DNA of 35,028 bases from an uncultured Bacteroidota bacterium (GTDB taxonomy: Bacteria; Bacteroidota; Bacteroidia; Flavobacteriales; Flavobacteriaceae), in contig CABXUL010000016.1 of NCBI GenBank assembly GCA_902515395.1, positions 1 to 35,028 of the forward strand, read 5' to 3'. The notes under the pieces are model-generated. The model saw nothing but the letters and a program-made list of their open reading frames with translations. It searched no databases and was not told the origin of the DNA. The position numbers and the translations under genes were made by a program. This document shows positions 1-8,056 of the stretch, in pieces (position 1 is the first letter of the stretch; each line of letters starts with the position of its first letter).

Positions 1-933
1 GAAAAATATATTTCGAAAAAGTCCCCTCAAAATTTATACCGTCCGATGGGTTATTTGTTAAATTTAGGAGGTAAAAGAGTTCGTCCTTATTTATGTTTTA
101 TGGCCTCCGAAGTCTATGGAATTCCGCCGATTAAAGCAATGGGTGCTGCAATATCTATTGAGATTTTTCACAATTTCACCTTGATGCATGATGATATAAT
201 GGATAAGGCTTCTTTACGAAGGGGTAATACGACTGTACACGAAAAATGGGATGTTAATACTGCAATACTTTCTGGGGACGCCATGCTAATCAAAGCTTAT
301 CAAGCTATCGAGTGCTATTCACCTGAGATTTTTCTTAACTTGACAAGATTACTTAGTAAAACTGCCATAGAAGTATGTGAAGGGCAACAGTATGATCTAG
401 ATTTTGAAACTGCCCCAGTTGTTTCGCAGGAAGAATACATTAAGATGATAAGACTTAAAACAGCAGTTCTACTTGGTTGTGCCTTGAAAATGGGGGCGAT
501 TATTGGAGGAGCTAGTGTAAAAGATATGGATGCAATCTATGATTTTGGAATACACCTAGGAGTCGCATTTCAATTGCAAGATGACTACCTCGATAGTTTT
601 GGAGATCAGAGTATTTTTGGAAAGAAGATAGGAGGGGATATTTTAGAAAATAAAAAAACGATTCTTTACCACTTGGCGCTAAAAAATGCTGATTTAAAAC
701 AACATGATTTACTTAAATATTTGTTGATGGGTGATTGTTCACTTAATGATGAAGATAAAATTATAAAAACCAAGAATCTGTATGAGGAAACTGGAGCTAA
801 AGAGGCTACAAGACAGTTAATATTTTATCATAGTGATCTTGCAACAAATGAATTAGAGAAAATAGCTATTAGCGCAAAGCATAAAGCAAGTTTTTTTGGG
901 TTGAAAGACTGGTTGATCAACCGAACCTATTAA
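1..933 (+). CDS. Polyprenyl (probably geranylgeranyl/farnesyl) diphosphate synthase, 5' end cut by window edge
   Basis: This is a trans-isoprenyl diphosphate synthase that condenses isopentenyl diphosphate onto an allylic primer. The frame is open from base 1, and the codons before the first ATG at 46 read as a normal family N-terminus. The gene therefore starts outside the window, and 310 residues are visible. Numbering from base 1, the GGKRVRP motif is followed by the first aspartate-rich motif DDIMD at about 64-68 and the second, DDYLD, at about 194-198. The residue five before the first motif is Phe. In this family an aromatic residue there usually means a short product (C15-C20), which fits a neighbouring lycopene cyclase, so a crtE-type role is likely but not proven. 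The 3' end overlaps convergent crtY by 17 bases. A quinone side-chain synthase is the alternative. Confidence 0.93.
   Translation, partial: EKYISKKSPQNLYRPMGYLLNLGGKRVRPYLCFMASEVYGIPPIKAMGAAISIEIFHNFTLMHDDIMDKASLRRGNTTVHEKWDVNTAILSGDAMLIKAYQAIECYSPEIFLNLTRLLSKTAIEVCEGQQYDLDFETAPVVSQEEYIKMIRLKTAVLLGCALKMGAIIGGASVKDMDAIYDFGIHLGVAFQLQDDYLDSFGDQSIFGKKIGGDILENKKTILYHLALKNADLKQHDLLKYLLMGDCSLNDEDKIIKTKNLYEETGAKEATRQLIFYHSDLATNELEKIAISAKHKASFFGLKDWLINRTY
911..922. repeat. Perfect 12-bp palindrome at convergent gene ends
   Basis: GGTTGATCAACC reads the same on both strands. It lies in the last codons of the prenyl synthase gene and runs into the end of crtY. It could be a chance result of coding. As a hairpin it would have only a 4-bp stem, too weak for a convincing terminator. 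Confidence 0.4.
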
Positions 934-2083
934 AAAATCTTTTAAATAAGGCCTTTACAAATTGACTTACATTAAAGGAGCGCATGATCTGAAATTCCTG
1001 CCAATAGTTGCTTTTTTCATCTAAAAATTTAAAGATGATTTCAGGAGAGTTTTTCTGAAATAATCTTTTGAAAAGATCATGACCGTTGGCATTGTCTTTT
1101 GACAAAACATCCAGAAAAAGTAAGTCGTAAAACCAAAATCTGTTTTTTTGTCCAAATTTTTTAAGGGGTAGGTTGAGTTTCAAAAATTCAACCAAAGCTT
1201 TTGTTTTACTATTAATTCGTTGAAAAGTATATCCAGTACTTGGTTTTGTCCACCCCCCAGCGGTTCCAATCTGCAAAATATTTTCAGTATTGCTAATATC
1301 GAATCGGAAACAAGTCATGGGGATATTTCCTTGTTCCTCCTCTATAACCTTGTATCCCCCAGTGGGAATCTGATTGGCAAAGGCGGTGATTTCGTCCACA
1401 TAATCTTGCCGATCCAATAAGTCTTTTGAAAAAAGAGTGAACTCTAAAAGAGCTTTATTCGAAGACAAGGGAAGTACATACATGAATCTTGTGTTTCCTT
1501 TTTGGGGAATATCAAAGTTCATAAATTCAATCCTATCAGGGTCGAAACAATTGTTTTTAGTTTCAATAATTTGACCGAGAAAGTGCTGTTGCAGTACAGG
1601 GTATTTTTTTTGTTGAAATAATTTCTTAGGGTCTAGTATACTGGAGAAAATCAAATCCGAGTTGTATTCTTTTTCCAGGGTAGTAACCCTATTACTTTCT
1701 ATTTTTTTCACTTCATCTGTAACCTGGGTAAGCTGACTAAACTTCTTGAGACGTTGATGTATGAATTGATAAAAGTCAAGACTTCTAATCATTTTATATT
1801 GATAAGGGTTAAGGTTAAAGTCCAAGCGAAAGTCTTTTGAAGCAAAAAAAGATTGGTTCCAGGTTTTATGAATAATCTGTTCCAAGTCACCTTCGTTGGA
1901 TTCCCAAAAACACCAAGTTCTATCATTTGAGTTTTTATGTTCCTTTTCAATAAGTAAAATTGATTTATTGGCAAAGAAAGGGTCATTGCAAATCCGGAAG
2001 GCTAACAAAAGGCCAGAGGCACCACCACCACAAATAATATAGTCGAAATGATTTTTTTTCTTCACACAGCCAAAATTAGTCAA
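917..2083 (-). CDS. crtY: Lycopene beta-cyclase
   Basis: This is an FAD/NAD(P)-fold enzyme that cyclises the psi-ends of lycopene to beta-rings, giving beta-carotene, the precursor of zeaxanthin-type pigments and of retinal. The N-terminal dinucleotide motif GGGASG is at residues 19-24. The family signatures NDRTWCFWE and, near the C-terminus, GGWTKPSTGYTF are present. The length (about 382-388 residues) is normal for CrtY. The longest frame opens with TTG at 2083, but a TAATTTTG promoter box covers codons 2-5. The GTG at 2065-2063, giving a protein that begins MKKKNHFDYI, is the better start. No crtB, crtI or crtZ is in the window, so the rest of the pathway must lie elsewhere, perhaps beyond the left edge. 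Confidence 0.92.
   Translation of the reverse strand: MTNFGCVKKKNHFDYIICGGGASGLLLAFRICNDPFFANKSILLIEKEHKNSNDRTWCFWESNEGDLEQIIHKTWNQSFFASKDFRLDFNLNPYQYKMIRSLDFYQFIHQRLKKFSQLTQVTDEVKKIESNRVTTLEKEYNSDLIFSSILDPKKLFQQKKYPVLQQHFLGQIIETKNNCFDPDRIEFMNFDIPQKGNTRFMYVLPLSSNKALLEFTLFSKDLLDRQDYVDEITAFANQIPTGGYKVIEEEQGNIPMTCFRFDISNTENILQIGTAGGWTKPSTGYTFQRINSKTKALVEFLKLNLPLKKFGQKNRFWFYDLLFLDVLSKDNANGHDLFKRLFQKNSPEIIFKFLDEKSNYWQEFQIMRSFNVSQFVKALFKRFFNRFG
2071..2078 (-). promoter_or_regulatory. TAnnTTTG promoter box for crtY
   Basis: TAATTTTG on the minus strand matches the Bacteroidota -7 consensus exactly. It ends 5 bases before a GTG codon in the crtY frame, so transcription may start at or next to that codon. 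I see no clear -33 TTG element. A chance match is possible in AT-rich DNA. Confidence 0.4.
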
Positions 2084-2120
2084 TCCGGCTTACAGTTAAT
2101 GAAAATAGTTCGTTTTTATA

Positions 2121-2128
2121 TATATTTG
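2121..2128 (+). promoter_or_regulatory. TAnnTTTG promoter box for the ZIP transporter
   Basis: TATATTTG is an exact match to the Bacteroidota -7 box. It sits 23 bases before the ZIP start codon in the 68-base gap between divergent genes, and predicts a leader of about 15-20 nt. No clear -33 element is seen. Confidence 0.5.
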
Positions 2129-2151
2129 GTACTACTAAAAGTCACCCTTAA

Positions 2152-2967
2152 ATGGATGCTATTATTGAATTTTTCACTGGAATAAGCCCAGTTAAAGGGG
2201 CATTTTTTGCTACGGTGTTCACTTGGTTATTGACAGCTTTTGGAGCTTCATTTGTTTTTTTATTTAAAACTATGCGGAGAGGTTTTTTGGACGGCATGCT
2301 AGGTTTTACTGGAGGGGTAATGGTAGCAGCTAGTTTTTGGAGCCTTCTGGCACCTGGGATTGAAATGTCACCAGGAGAGGGTTTTGTTAAAGTACTCCCA
2401 GCAGCAGTTGGGTTTGGTCTTGGCGCATTATTTATTTTTGGGTTGGACAAAATTTTACCACACATTCATATAAATTTTAAAGATTCTGAGGGAATTAAAA
2501 CCCCATGGCATAAGACCACTTTGTTAGTTCTGGCCATAACTATGCATAATATCCCTGAGGGTTTGGCAGTAGGGGTATTATTTGGCGGAGTGGCTGCAGG
2601 TATTCCTGAAGCCTCTATTTCAGGTGCAGTTGCACTTGCTATTGGAATTGGTATTCAAAATTTTCCTGAGGGGATTGCGGTTTCTATGCCTTTAAGAAGA
2701 CAAGGGGCAAGTAGGTTTAAAAGCTTTTGGTATGGACAATTATCAGCAATTGTTGAACCAGTTGCTGCCGTTCTTGGTGCGATTGCAGTTACTTTTTTTA
2801 CACCTATTTTACCCTATGCACTTGCATTTGCCGCTGGAGCTATGATTTTTGTGGTGGTAGAAGAAGTGATTCCAGAAACACAGCAAGACAAGTATACTGA
2901 TGTCGCCACCTTGGGCTTTATTGGAGGCTTTATTGTAATGATGACTCTAGATGTTGCCTTAGGCTAA
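2152..2967 (+). CDS. ZIP-family divalent metal transporter
   Basis: This is an inner-membrane permease of the ZIP family (ZupT/GufA-like), expected to import Zn(II), Fe(II) or related divalent metals. The 271 residues are almost entirely hydrophobic helices with short loops. Two metal-site motifs stand out: HNIPEG at about 132-137 in the helix IV position and QNFPEG at about 169-174 in the helix V position. A short loop near 104-120 contains several His residues (HIH, WH), which fits the usual cytoplasmic metal-binding loop. The gene has its own promoter box upstream and ends one base before the convergent thiL stop. Substrate preference cannot be read from the sequence. Confidence 0.93.
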   Translation: MDAIIEFFTGISPVKGAFFATVFTWLLTAFGASFVFLFKTMRRGFLDGMLGFTGGVMVAASFWSLLAPGIEMSPGEGFVKVLPAAVGFGLGALFIFGLDKILPHIHINFKDSEGIKTPWHKTTLLVLAITMHNIPEGLAVGVLFGGVAAGIPEASISGAVALAIGIGIQNFPEGIAVSMPLRRQGASRFKSFWYGQLSAIVEPVAAVLGAIAVTFFTPILPYALAFAAGAMIFVVVEEVIPETQQDKYTDVATLGFIGGFIVMMTLDVALG

Positions 2968-2968
2968 A

Positions 2969-4012
2969 TTAATATTCATTAAAAGTTTTCCAACCTTGTG
3001 CCTCCAATTTTATAGATTGTCCTAGACCAGTTGTCATATTACAAAGTTCTTTTTGGTCAGTGAAATGACCAATTGGAGTTAAAAATGGATGAGATTTAAT
3101 TTTTTCATAGTCATCGGTTTTAATAGCCATTAGAAGCTCATAATCTTCTCCTCCGTTTAGTAATACCGTAGTACTGTTTATTTTAAATTCCTCACTAATA
3201 CTGATTGTTTGAGGATCTGCAGGTAATTTGTCTTCATAGATATTGCACCCTACACCGGAGGCCTTACAAAGGTGAAAAATCTCTGAGGACAATCCGTCGC
3301 TAATGTCAATCATGGCATTGGGGGTGATGTCTAGCTCTTCAAAAAGCTCAATAATATCTTTTCTTGCTTCAGGTTTTAGTTGGCGCTCAACGCAATATGA
3401 GTATTGCGCCAGATCGGGCTGATTATTTGGATTAACTTTATAAACTGCTTTTTCACGCTCTAGAACTTGTAATCCCATGTATGCACCCCCAATATCTCCA
3501 CTAATGACCAAAATGTCATTGGGTTTTGCACCCGAGCGATAGGTAATTTTTTCTTTTTTTACTTGACCAATGGCAGTTATCGAAATTATTAGACCTTTTG
3601 AGCTAGATGAAGTATCTCCTCCAATCATATCAATTTTGTAATTTTTGCAAGCTAATCTAATCCCCAAATATAATTCTTCTAAAGCCTCTAAAGTGAACCG
3701 GTTGGAAACCGCGATTGAGACAGTAATTTGCATAGGAGTTGCATTCATTGCATATACATCTGATAGATTGACCATTACAGCCTTATAACCCAGATGTTTT
3801 AGAGGAACATAGGTCAGGTCAAAATGGACACCTTCAATTAGCAAATCACTTGTTACAACCGTTTGCTCGTCGCTTAATTCCAGAACAGCTGCGTCATCAC
3901 CAACTCCTTTTACTGTAGTTTTCGCCTCAATCGAAAAATCTTTAGTTAGCTGTTCAATTAATTTAAATTCTCCTAGTTTAGATAGTGGGGTTCTACTTTT
4001 GTTTTCAAACAT
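2969..4012 (-). CDS. thiL: Thiamine-monophosphate kinase
   Basis: ThiL phosphorylates thiamine monophosphate to the cofactor thiamine diphosphate in the cytoplasm, using ATP. The protein has 347 residues from the chosen start. The AIR-synthase-type Mg/ATP motif GDDAAV is at about 38-43, followed by SDLLIEGVHFD, NLSDVYAMNA, GGDTSS and, in the C-terminal half, MIDISDGLSS and NGGEDYELL, all ThiL hallmarks. The frame is open for 16 more codons upstream to 4060, but a TACTTTTG promoter box (4017-4024) lies inside that extension. Family proteins also begin MFE-like, so the ATG at 4012 is chosen. It is transcribed alone, and its end abuts the ZIP gene. Confidence 0.96.
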   Translation of the reverse strand: MFENKSRTPLSKLGEFKLIEQLTKDFSIEAKTTVKGVGDDAAVLELSDEQTVVTSDLLIEGVHFDLTYVPLKHLGYKAVMVNLSDVYAMNATPMQITVSIAVSNRFTLEALEELYLGIRLACKNYKIDMIGGDTSSSSKGLIISITAIGQVKKEKITYRSGAKPNDILVISGDIGGAYMGLQVLEREKAVYKVNPNNQPDLAQYSYCVERQLKPEARKDIIELFEELDITPNAMIDISDGLSSEIFHLCKASGVGCNIYEDKLPADPQTISISEEFKINSTTVLLNGGEDYELLMAIKTDDYEKIKSHPFLTPIGHFTDQKELCNMTTGLGQSIKLEAQGWKTFNEY

Positions 4013-4016
4013 AGTA

Positions 4017-4024
4017 CAAAAGTA
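4017..4024 (-). promoter_or_regulatory. TAnnTTTG promoter box for thiL, directly before the ATG
   Basis: TACTTTTG on the minus strand matches the -7 consensus and ends only 4 bases before the thiL ATG. Since Bacteroidota transcription starts a few bases after this box, the mRNA is probably leaderless or nearly so. Confidence 0.5.
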
Positions 4025-4098
4025 ATAAGATTTAATGCATTGTCCATATACACTTGGCACAAGAAGTTTTGGGGAAAAACTAAAGTTTATAGAAATGA

Positions 4099-4108
4099 AA
4101 CTATAGTT
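4099..4108. repeat. 10-bp palindrome upstream of the SUF operon
   Basis: AACTATAGTT is a perfect palindrome about 40 bases upstream of the SUF -7 box, in the gap between the divergent thiL and SUF promoters. It is a possible regulator site, but a 10-bp palindrome is not rare in such AT-rich DNA. Confidence 0.25.
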
Positions 4109-4148
4109 AGAATTGATAGTATCCCCCGATAAATAGAAGGAAATGAAC

Positions 4149-4156
4149 TATATTTG
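4149..4156 (+). promoter_or_regulatory. TAnnTTTG promoter box for the SUF operon
   Basis: TATATTTG matches the -7 consensus and predicts transcription from about 4160. It lies downstream of the first in-frame ATG (4143), so that ATG would not be on the mRNA and the carrier gene must start at 4185. This gives a leader of about 25 nt. Confidence 0.55.
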
Positions 4157-4184
4157 TACCGTAAAAAAACAATCATTAAAAAAG

Positions 4185-4514
4185 ATGATCAAAGTAACTT
4201 CGGATGCACGTATTAAAGTGTCGCAATTAATGCAAGAGGAAGGTTTTAATCCTGACGTGGATTACATCCGTGTTGGGGTCAAAAGTGGTGGGTGCTCCGG
4301 CCTTTCATATGATCTCACATTTGACCATTTACAATCCGATCAAGACCGGTTGTTTGAAGATAATCAAGTTCGGATTTTAGTAGACAAAAAAAGTTTGCTA
4401 TACCTACTCGGTACTACATTAGAATATTCCGGTGGACTAAACGGTAAAGGTTTTATTTTTAATAACCCTAATGCACAGCGAACATGTGGCTGTGGCGAAA
4501 GTTTTTCCTTATAA
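4185..4514 (+). CDS. A-type iron-sulfur carrier (HesB/IscA family)
   Basis: This small carrier (109 residues) is expected to receive Fe-S clusters from the SufBCD scaffold and pass them to target enzymes. The three family cysteines are present: Cys37 in KSGGCSGL, and Cys101 and Cys103 in the C-terminal TCGCGESF motif. It is the first gene of the SUF operon, 13 bases before sufB. The frame extends upstream to an ATG at 4143 that has an AGAAGGA-like sequence before it. The promoter box at 4149-4156 and the usual family start (MIKVT-like) both favour 4185. It fills the SufA position; the exact subfamily (SufA, IscA or ErpA) is not certain. Confidence 0.93.
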   Translation: MIKVTSDARIKVSQLMQEEGFNPDVDYIRVGVKSGGCSGLSYDLTFDHLQSDQDRLFEDNQVRILVDKKSLLYLLGTTLEYSGGLNGKGFIFNNPNAQRTCGCGESFSL

Positions 4515-4527
4515 ACTAAAATACCCA

Positions 4528-5973
4528 ATGGCATATACTGAAGAGGAGTTAAAGAAAGAACTTGAAACCAAAGAATACGAATATGGGTTTTATACCGATA
4601 TTGATTCTGAGACTTTTCCTGTTGGATTAAATGAGGAGGTAGTTAGAGGGATTTCCCAGAAAAAAAACGAACCTGAATGGATGACATCATGGCGCTTGGA
4701 GGCATTCAAAGCCTGGAAAGTAATGGATGAACCTAATTGGGCTAACGTTAAATATAACAAACCCAACTACCAAGATATATCATATTACTCTGCGCCAAAG
4801 AAAAAAGACCAATATAAAAGCTTAGATGAAGTCGATCCTGAATTATTGAAAACTTTTAAAAAGCTTGGGATTTCTCTTGACGAACAAAAGAAATTGGCTG
4901 GTGTAGCTGTGGATATTGTTATGGACTCGGTTTCTGTTGCTACTACTTTTAAAGAAACACTTGCCGAAAAGGGAATTATTTTCTGTTCAATTTCAGAGGC
5001 TATTAAAGAACACCCCGATTTGGTGAAAAAATATATTGGGACTGTAATTCCTTTTAAAGACAATTTTTTTGCAGCTTTGAACTCAGCCGTTTTTTCTGAT
5101 GGATCATTCTGCTATATACCCAAAGGCGTCCGTTGTCCAATGGAGTTATCTACCTATTTTAGGATAAATCAAGCGGGAACTGGTCAGTTTGAGAGAACAT
5201 TGGTTATTGCGGATGAGTCCAGTTATGTTAGCTACCTGGAAGGGTGTACGGCTCCTTCGAGAGATGAGAATCAATTACATGCGGCTGTGGTAGAATTGAT
5301 TGCTTTGGATGATGCAGAAATCAAATACTCTACTGTACAGAACTGGTTTCCAGGAGATAAAAATGGAAAAGGTGGGGTTTATAATTTTGTAACAAAAAGA
5401 GGCATTTGCCATACACGTTCAAAAATATCATGGACTCAGGTGGAAACAGGTTCAGCTGTAACATGGAAATATCCCTCCTGTATTTTGAAGGGAAATGACT
5501 CTATCGGCGAGTTTTATTCTATTGCATTGACCAACAACTATCAACAGGCAGATACTGGAACCAAGATGATTCATTTGGGTAAAAATACTAAAAGTACAAT
5601 TATTTCAAAAGGGATATCTGCGGGAAAATCACAAAATAGCTACAGAGGTTTGGTTCAGGTTTCCCCTAGAGCCACCAATGCAAGAAATTTTTCTCAATGC
5701 GATTCCCTTTTAATGGGTAACAAGTGTGGAGCTCACACCTTTCCTTATATAGAAGTAAAAAATAAATCGGCTCAAATTGAGCATGAGGCTACAACTAGTA
5801 AAATTGGGGAGGACCAAGTTTTTTATTGTAATCAGCGGGGAATTGACCCTGAAAAAGCCATTGCACTAATTGTAAATGGATTTAGTAAAGAAGTACTTAA
5901 TAAACTCCCTATGGAATTCGCCGTAGAGGCTCAAAAATTATTAGAGATTTCCTTAGAGGGATCTGTAGGATAA
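4528..5973 (+). CDS. sufB: Fe-S cluster scaffold protein SufB
   Basis: SufB forms the SufBCD scaffold complex on which new Fe-S clusters are built from sulfide delivered by SufS-SufE. The protein is 481 residues, the normal length. The beta-helix core contains [19 protein letters not shown] (Cys240) and [10 protein letters not shown] (Cys391, which likely corresponds to the essential cluster/sulfur Cys of E. coli SufB), followed by [10 protein letters not shown]. The frame is open back to 4471, inside the carrier gene, but family members begin MAYTEEEL-like, so the ATG at 4528 is used. It is followed 10 bases later by sufC. Confidence 0.98.
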   Translation: MAYTEEELKKELETKEYEYGFYTDIDSETFPVGLNEEVVRGISQKKNEPEWMTSWRLEAFKAWKVMDEPNWANVKYNKPNYQDISYYSAPKKKDQYKSLDEVDPELLKTFKKLGISLDEQKKLAGVAVDIVMDSVSVATTFKETLAEKGIIFCSISEAIKEHPDLVKKYIGTVIPFKDNFFAALNSAVFSDGSFCYIPKGVRCPMELSTYFRINQAGTGQFERTLVIADESSYVSYLEGCTAPSRDENQLHAAVVELIALDDAEIKYSTVQNWFPGDKNGKGGVYNFVTKRGICHTRSKISWTQVETGSAVTWKYPSCILKGNDSIGEFYSIALTNNYQQADTGTKMIHLGKNTKSTIISKGISAGKSQNSYRGLVQVSPRATNARNFSQCDSLLMGNKCGAHTFPYIEVKNKSAQIEHEATTSKIGEDQVFYCNQRGIDPEKAIALIVNGFSKEVLNKLPMEFAVEAQKLLEISLEGSVG

Positions 5974-5983
5974 AAAAATACTT

Positions 5984-6730
5984 ATGTTATCAATTGAAAA
6001 CCTTCACGCCCAAGTAGAGGGAAAAAAAATACTTAATGGAATCGATTTGGACATCAAAGCTGGAGAGGTACATGCCATAATGGGCCCAAATGGTTCCGGA
6101 AAAAGTACGTTGTCTGCAGCCATTGCAGGACATCAAGACTATGACGTTACCAAAGGAGCGATGATTTTAGAGGGGGAAGACCTATCAGAACTTGACGCAG
6201 AGGAGCGTGCTCATAAAGGTGTTTTCCTTTCATTTCAATATCCCGTGGAAATTCCTGGAGTTAGTGTAACCAACTTTATAAAAACGGCCATAAATGCTAA
6301 TAGAAAGGCTAAGGGCTTTGAAGATATGCCTGCCAAGGAGATGCTTCAGAAAATCCGAGAGAAATCTAATTTATTGGAGATCGACTCGCGTTTTCTTTCT
6401 CGTTCTTTAAATGAAGGATTTTCTGGAGGAGAAAAAAAACGTAATGAAATATTTCAAATGGCGATGTTAGAGCCCAAGCTCTCCATATTAGATGAAACAG
6501 ATTCCGGATTGGATATTGATGCCTTGAAAATTGTAGCCAATGGGGTCAATAAGCTCAGGTCTAAAGACAACGCTATTTTAGTCATTACTCACTATCAGAG
6601 ATTGTTAGAATACATTGTCCCTGATTTCGTTCATGTTTTATTTGATGGTAAAATTGTAAAGTCTGGAACTAAAGATTTGGCTATTCAACTAGAAGAAAAA
6701 GGGTACGACTGGATAAAAGAAATGGCATAG
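5984..6730 (+). CDS. sufC: Fe-S assembly ATPase SufC
   Basis: SufC is the ABC-type ATPase of the cytoplasmic SufBCD complex. ATP binding and dimerisation open the SufB-SufD interface for cluster assembly. All ATPase motifs are intact in 248 residues: Walker A GPNGSGKST at about 34-42, the Q-loop region SFQYP, signature FSGGEKKR at about 146-153, Walker B LSILDE at about 166-171, and D-loop SGLD at about 174-177. A His follows in VITHYQR, as expected for the switch. There is no membrane domain, which fits SufC and not a transporter. The gaps to sufB and sufD are 10 and 5 bases. Confidence 0.98.
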   Translation: MLSIENLHAQVEGKKILNGIDLDIKAGEVHAIMGPNGSGKSTLSAAIAGHQDYDVTKGAMILEGEDLSELDAEERAHKGVFLSFQYPVEIPGVSVTNFIKTAINANRKAKGFEDMPAKEMLQKIREKSNLLEIDSRFLSRSLNEGFSGGEKKRNEIFQMAMLEPKLSILDETDSGLDIDALKIVANGVNKLRSKDNAILVITHYQRLLEYIVPDFVHVLFDGKIVKSGTKDLAIQLEEKGYDWIKEMA

Positions 6731-6735
6731 TCTCA

Positions 6736-8052
6736 ATGGAGTTTAAAGAAAAATTACTTGCATCACACCTTGCTTTTGAGGGTAGTATAGACTTTTCAGA
6801 TTCTGTTCATCAAACCCGATTAGAATCCTTAAAGACCTTTGAGCAAAAAGGTTTTCCCACCCGAAAAGATGAGGCTTGGAAATACACCTCTCTTAATTCC
6901 ATGCTTCGTAATGACTTTGCACTTTTCCCAGAGACCGAAACGACTATCGAAATTAAAAAAGTAAAGAAGTATTTCCTTTATGAGATAGACACTTACAAGG
7001 TCGTTTTTATAGATGGTGTCTATAGTCCATTTCTTTCAGACACAACTCACGACGGCTTAGACGTTTGCCTCATATCGGCAGCTTTATCTAAGTCGAAATA
7101 CAGAAAGTTTATCGATACATATTTTAATAAAATCGCTGATACAAAAGACAGTCTTACCTCCCTTAATACCTCCTTCACTAAAGAAGGAGCTTACATTTAT
7201 ATTCCCAAAAGTGTAGTTGCTGAGAAACCGATTGAACTTATTCATTTTTCTACCGGTAAGGAGAAGTCTTTATGGTTGCAACCTAGAAACCTTATTGTAG
7301 TTGATAAAAACGCACAAGTTCAAATTTTAGAGCGTCATCAGAGTTTAAAACCCCACCAGGTAGTAACAAATTCAGTAACGGAAATATTTGCGCATCAAGA
7401 TTCTTTTTTGGATTACTATAAAATTCAAAATGATTTTTCAACGGCCTCTTTAATAGATAATACCTATATCTCTCAACAAAAAAACAGTAATGTCAGTATG
7501 CACACCTTTTCTCTTGGGGGGAAATTGACGCGTAATAATTTAAATTTCTATTTGAAGGGAACCAATGCTAATGCTACACTGAAAGGCGTTACTATTTTAG
7601 ACGAGAAGCAACACGTTGATCATTACACTTTAGTTGATCACATTAAACCCAAGTGTGAGAGCCACCAAGACTATAAAGGAGTATTTTCTGAGGGTGCTGT
7701 TGGGGTCTTTAACGGAAAGATTCATGTGGATCAAATCGCACAAAAAACAAATGCCTTTCAGCAAAACAATAATATCCTCCTAGATGATAAGGCAACAGTA
7801 AATACTAAGCCTCAATTAGAGATCTTTGCTGATGATGTGAAATGTTCACATGGTTGTACCGTTGGACAACTAGACGAGGAGGCACTATTCTATTTACAAT
7901 CCAGAGGGATTCCAAAAAAAGAAGCCAAGGCATTGATGACCTATGCCTTTGCTAACAATGTGCTGGAAAGTGTTGAGTTACCAATTTTAAAAAGGCGAAT
8001 CAATATACTTATTGCTAAAAAATTGGGAGTAAATTTAGGGTTTGATCTTTAA
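6736..8052 (+). CDS. sufD: Fe-S cluster assembly protein SufD
   Basis: SufD is the SufB paralogue that completes the SufB-SufC2-SufD scaffold and helps load iron. The 438-residue protein has the variable N-terminal helical part with the conserved RKDEAWKYTSL stretch near residue 43. The beta-helix core then ends in the family signature: DYKGVF, FNGKIHV, QKTNAFQQNNN, and ADDVKCSHGCTVGQLDE with the conserved Cys and His residues. The last 60 residues form the C-terminal helical domain. It lies between sufC and sufS with gaps of 5 and 4 bases, so the genes are almost certainly co-transcribed. Confidence 0.97.
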   Translation: MEFKEKLLASHLAFEGSIDFSDSVHQTRLESLKTFEQKGFPTRKDEAWKYTSLNSMLRNDFALFPETETTIEIKKVKKYFLYEIDTYKVVFIDGVYSPFLSDTTHDGLDVCLISAALSKSKYRKFIDTYFNKIADTKDSLTSLNTSFTKEGAYIYIPKSVVAEKPIELIHFSTGKEKSLWLQPRNLIVVDKNAQVQILERHQSLKPHQVVTNSVTEIFAHQDSFLDYYKIQNDFSTASLIDNTYISQQKNSNVSMHTFSLGGKLTRNNLNFYLKGTNANATLKGVTILDEKQHVDHYTLVDHIKPKCESHQDYKGVFSEGAVGVFNGKIHVDQIAQKTNAFQQNNNILLDDKATVNTKPQLEIFADDVKCSHGCTVGQLDEEALFYLQSRGIPKKEAKALMTYAFANNVLESVELPILKRRINILIAKKLGVNLGFDL

Positions 8053-8056
8053 GTAA

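Noticed and set aside
911-922. Palindrome at the prenyl synthase/crtY junction as a bidirectional terminator
   Set aside because: The stem could be only about 4 bp with a 4-base loop, and no T-run follows on either strand.
2148-2465. Minus-strand frame of 105 codons rich in Pro, Ala and Lys
   Set aside because: It lies fully inside the ZIP transporter gene on the other strand, has no family features and is explained by hydrophobic codon bias of the real gene.
4013-4060. Upstream extension of thiL by 16 residues
   Set aside because: The extension contains the TACTTTTG promoter box and has no counterpart in ThiL proteins.
4471-4527. Upstream extension of sufB overlapping the carrier gene
   Set aside because: It duplicates the coding bases of the carrier's conserved C-terminal CGC motif in another frame, and sufB orthologues start near MAYTEEEL.
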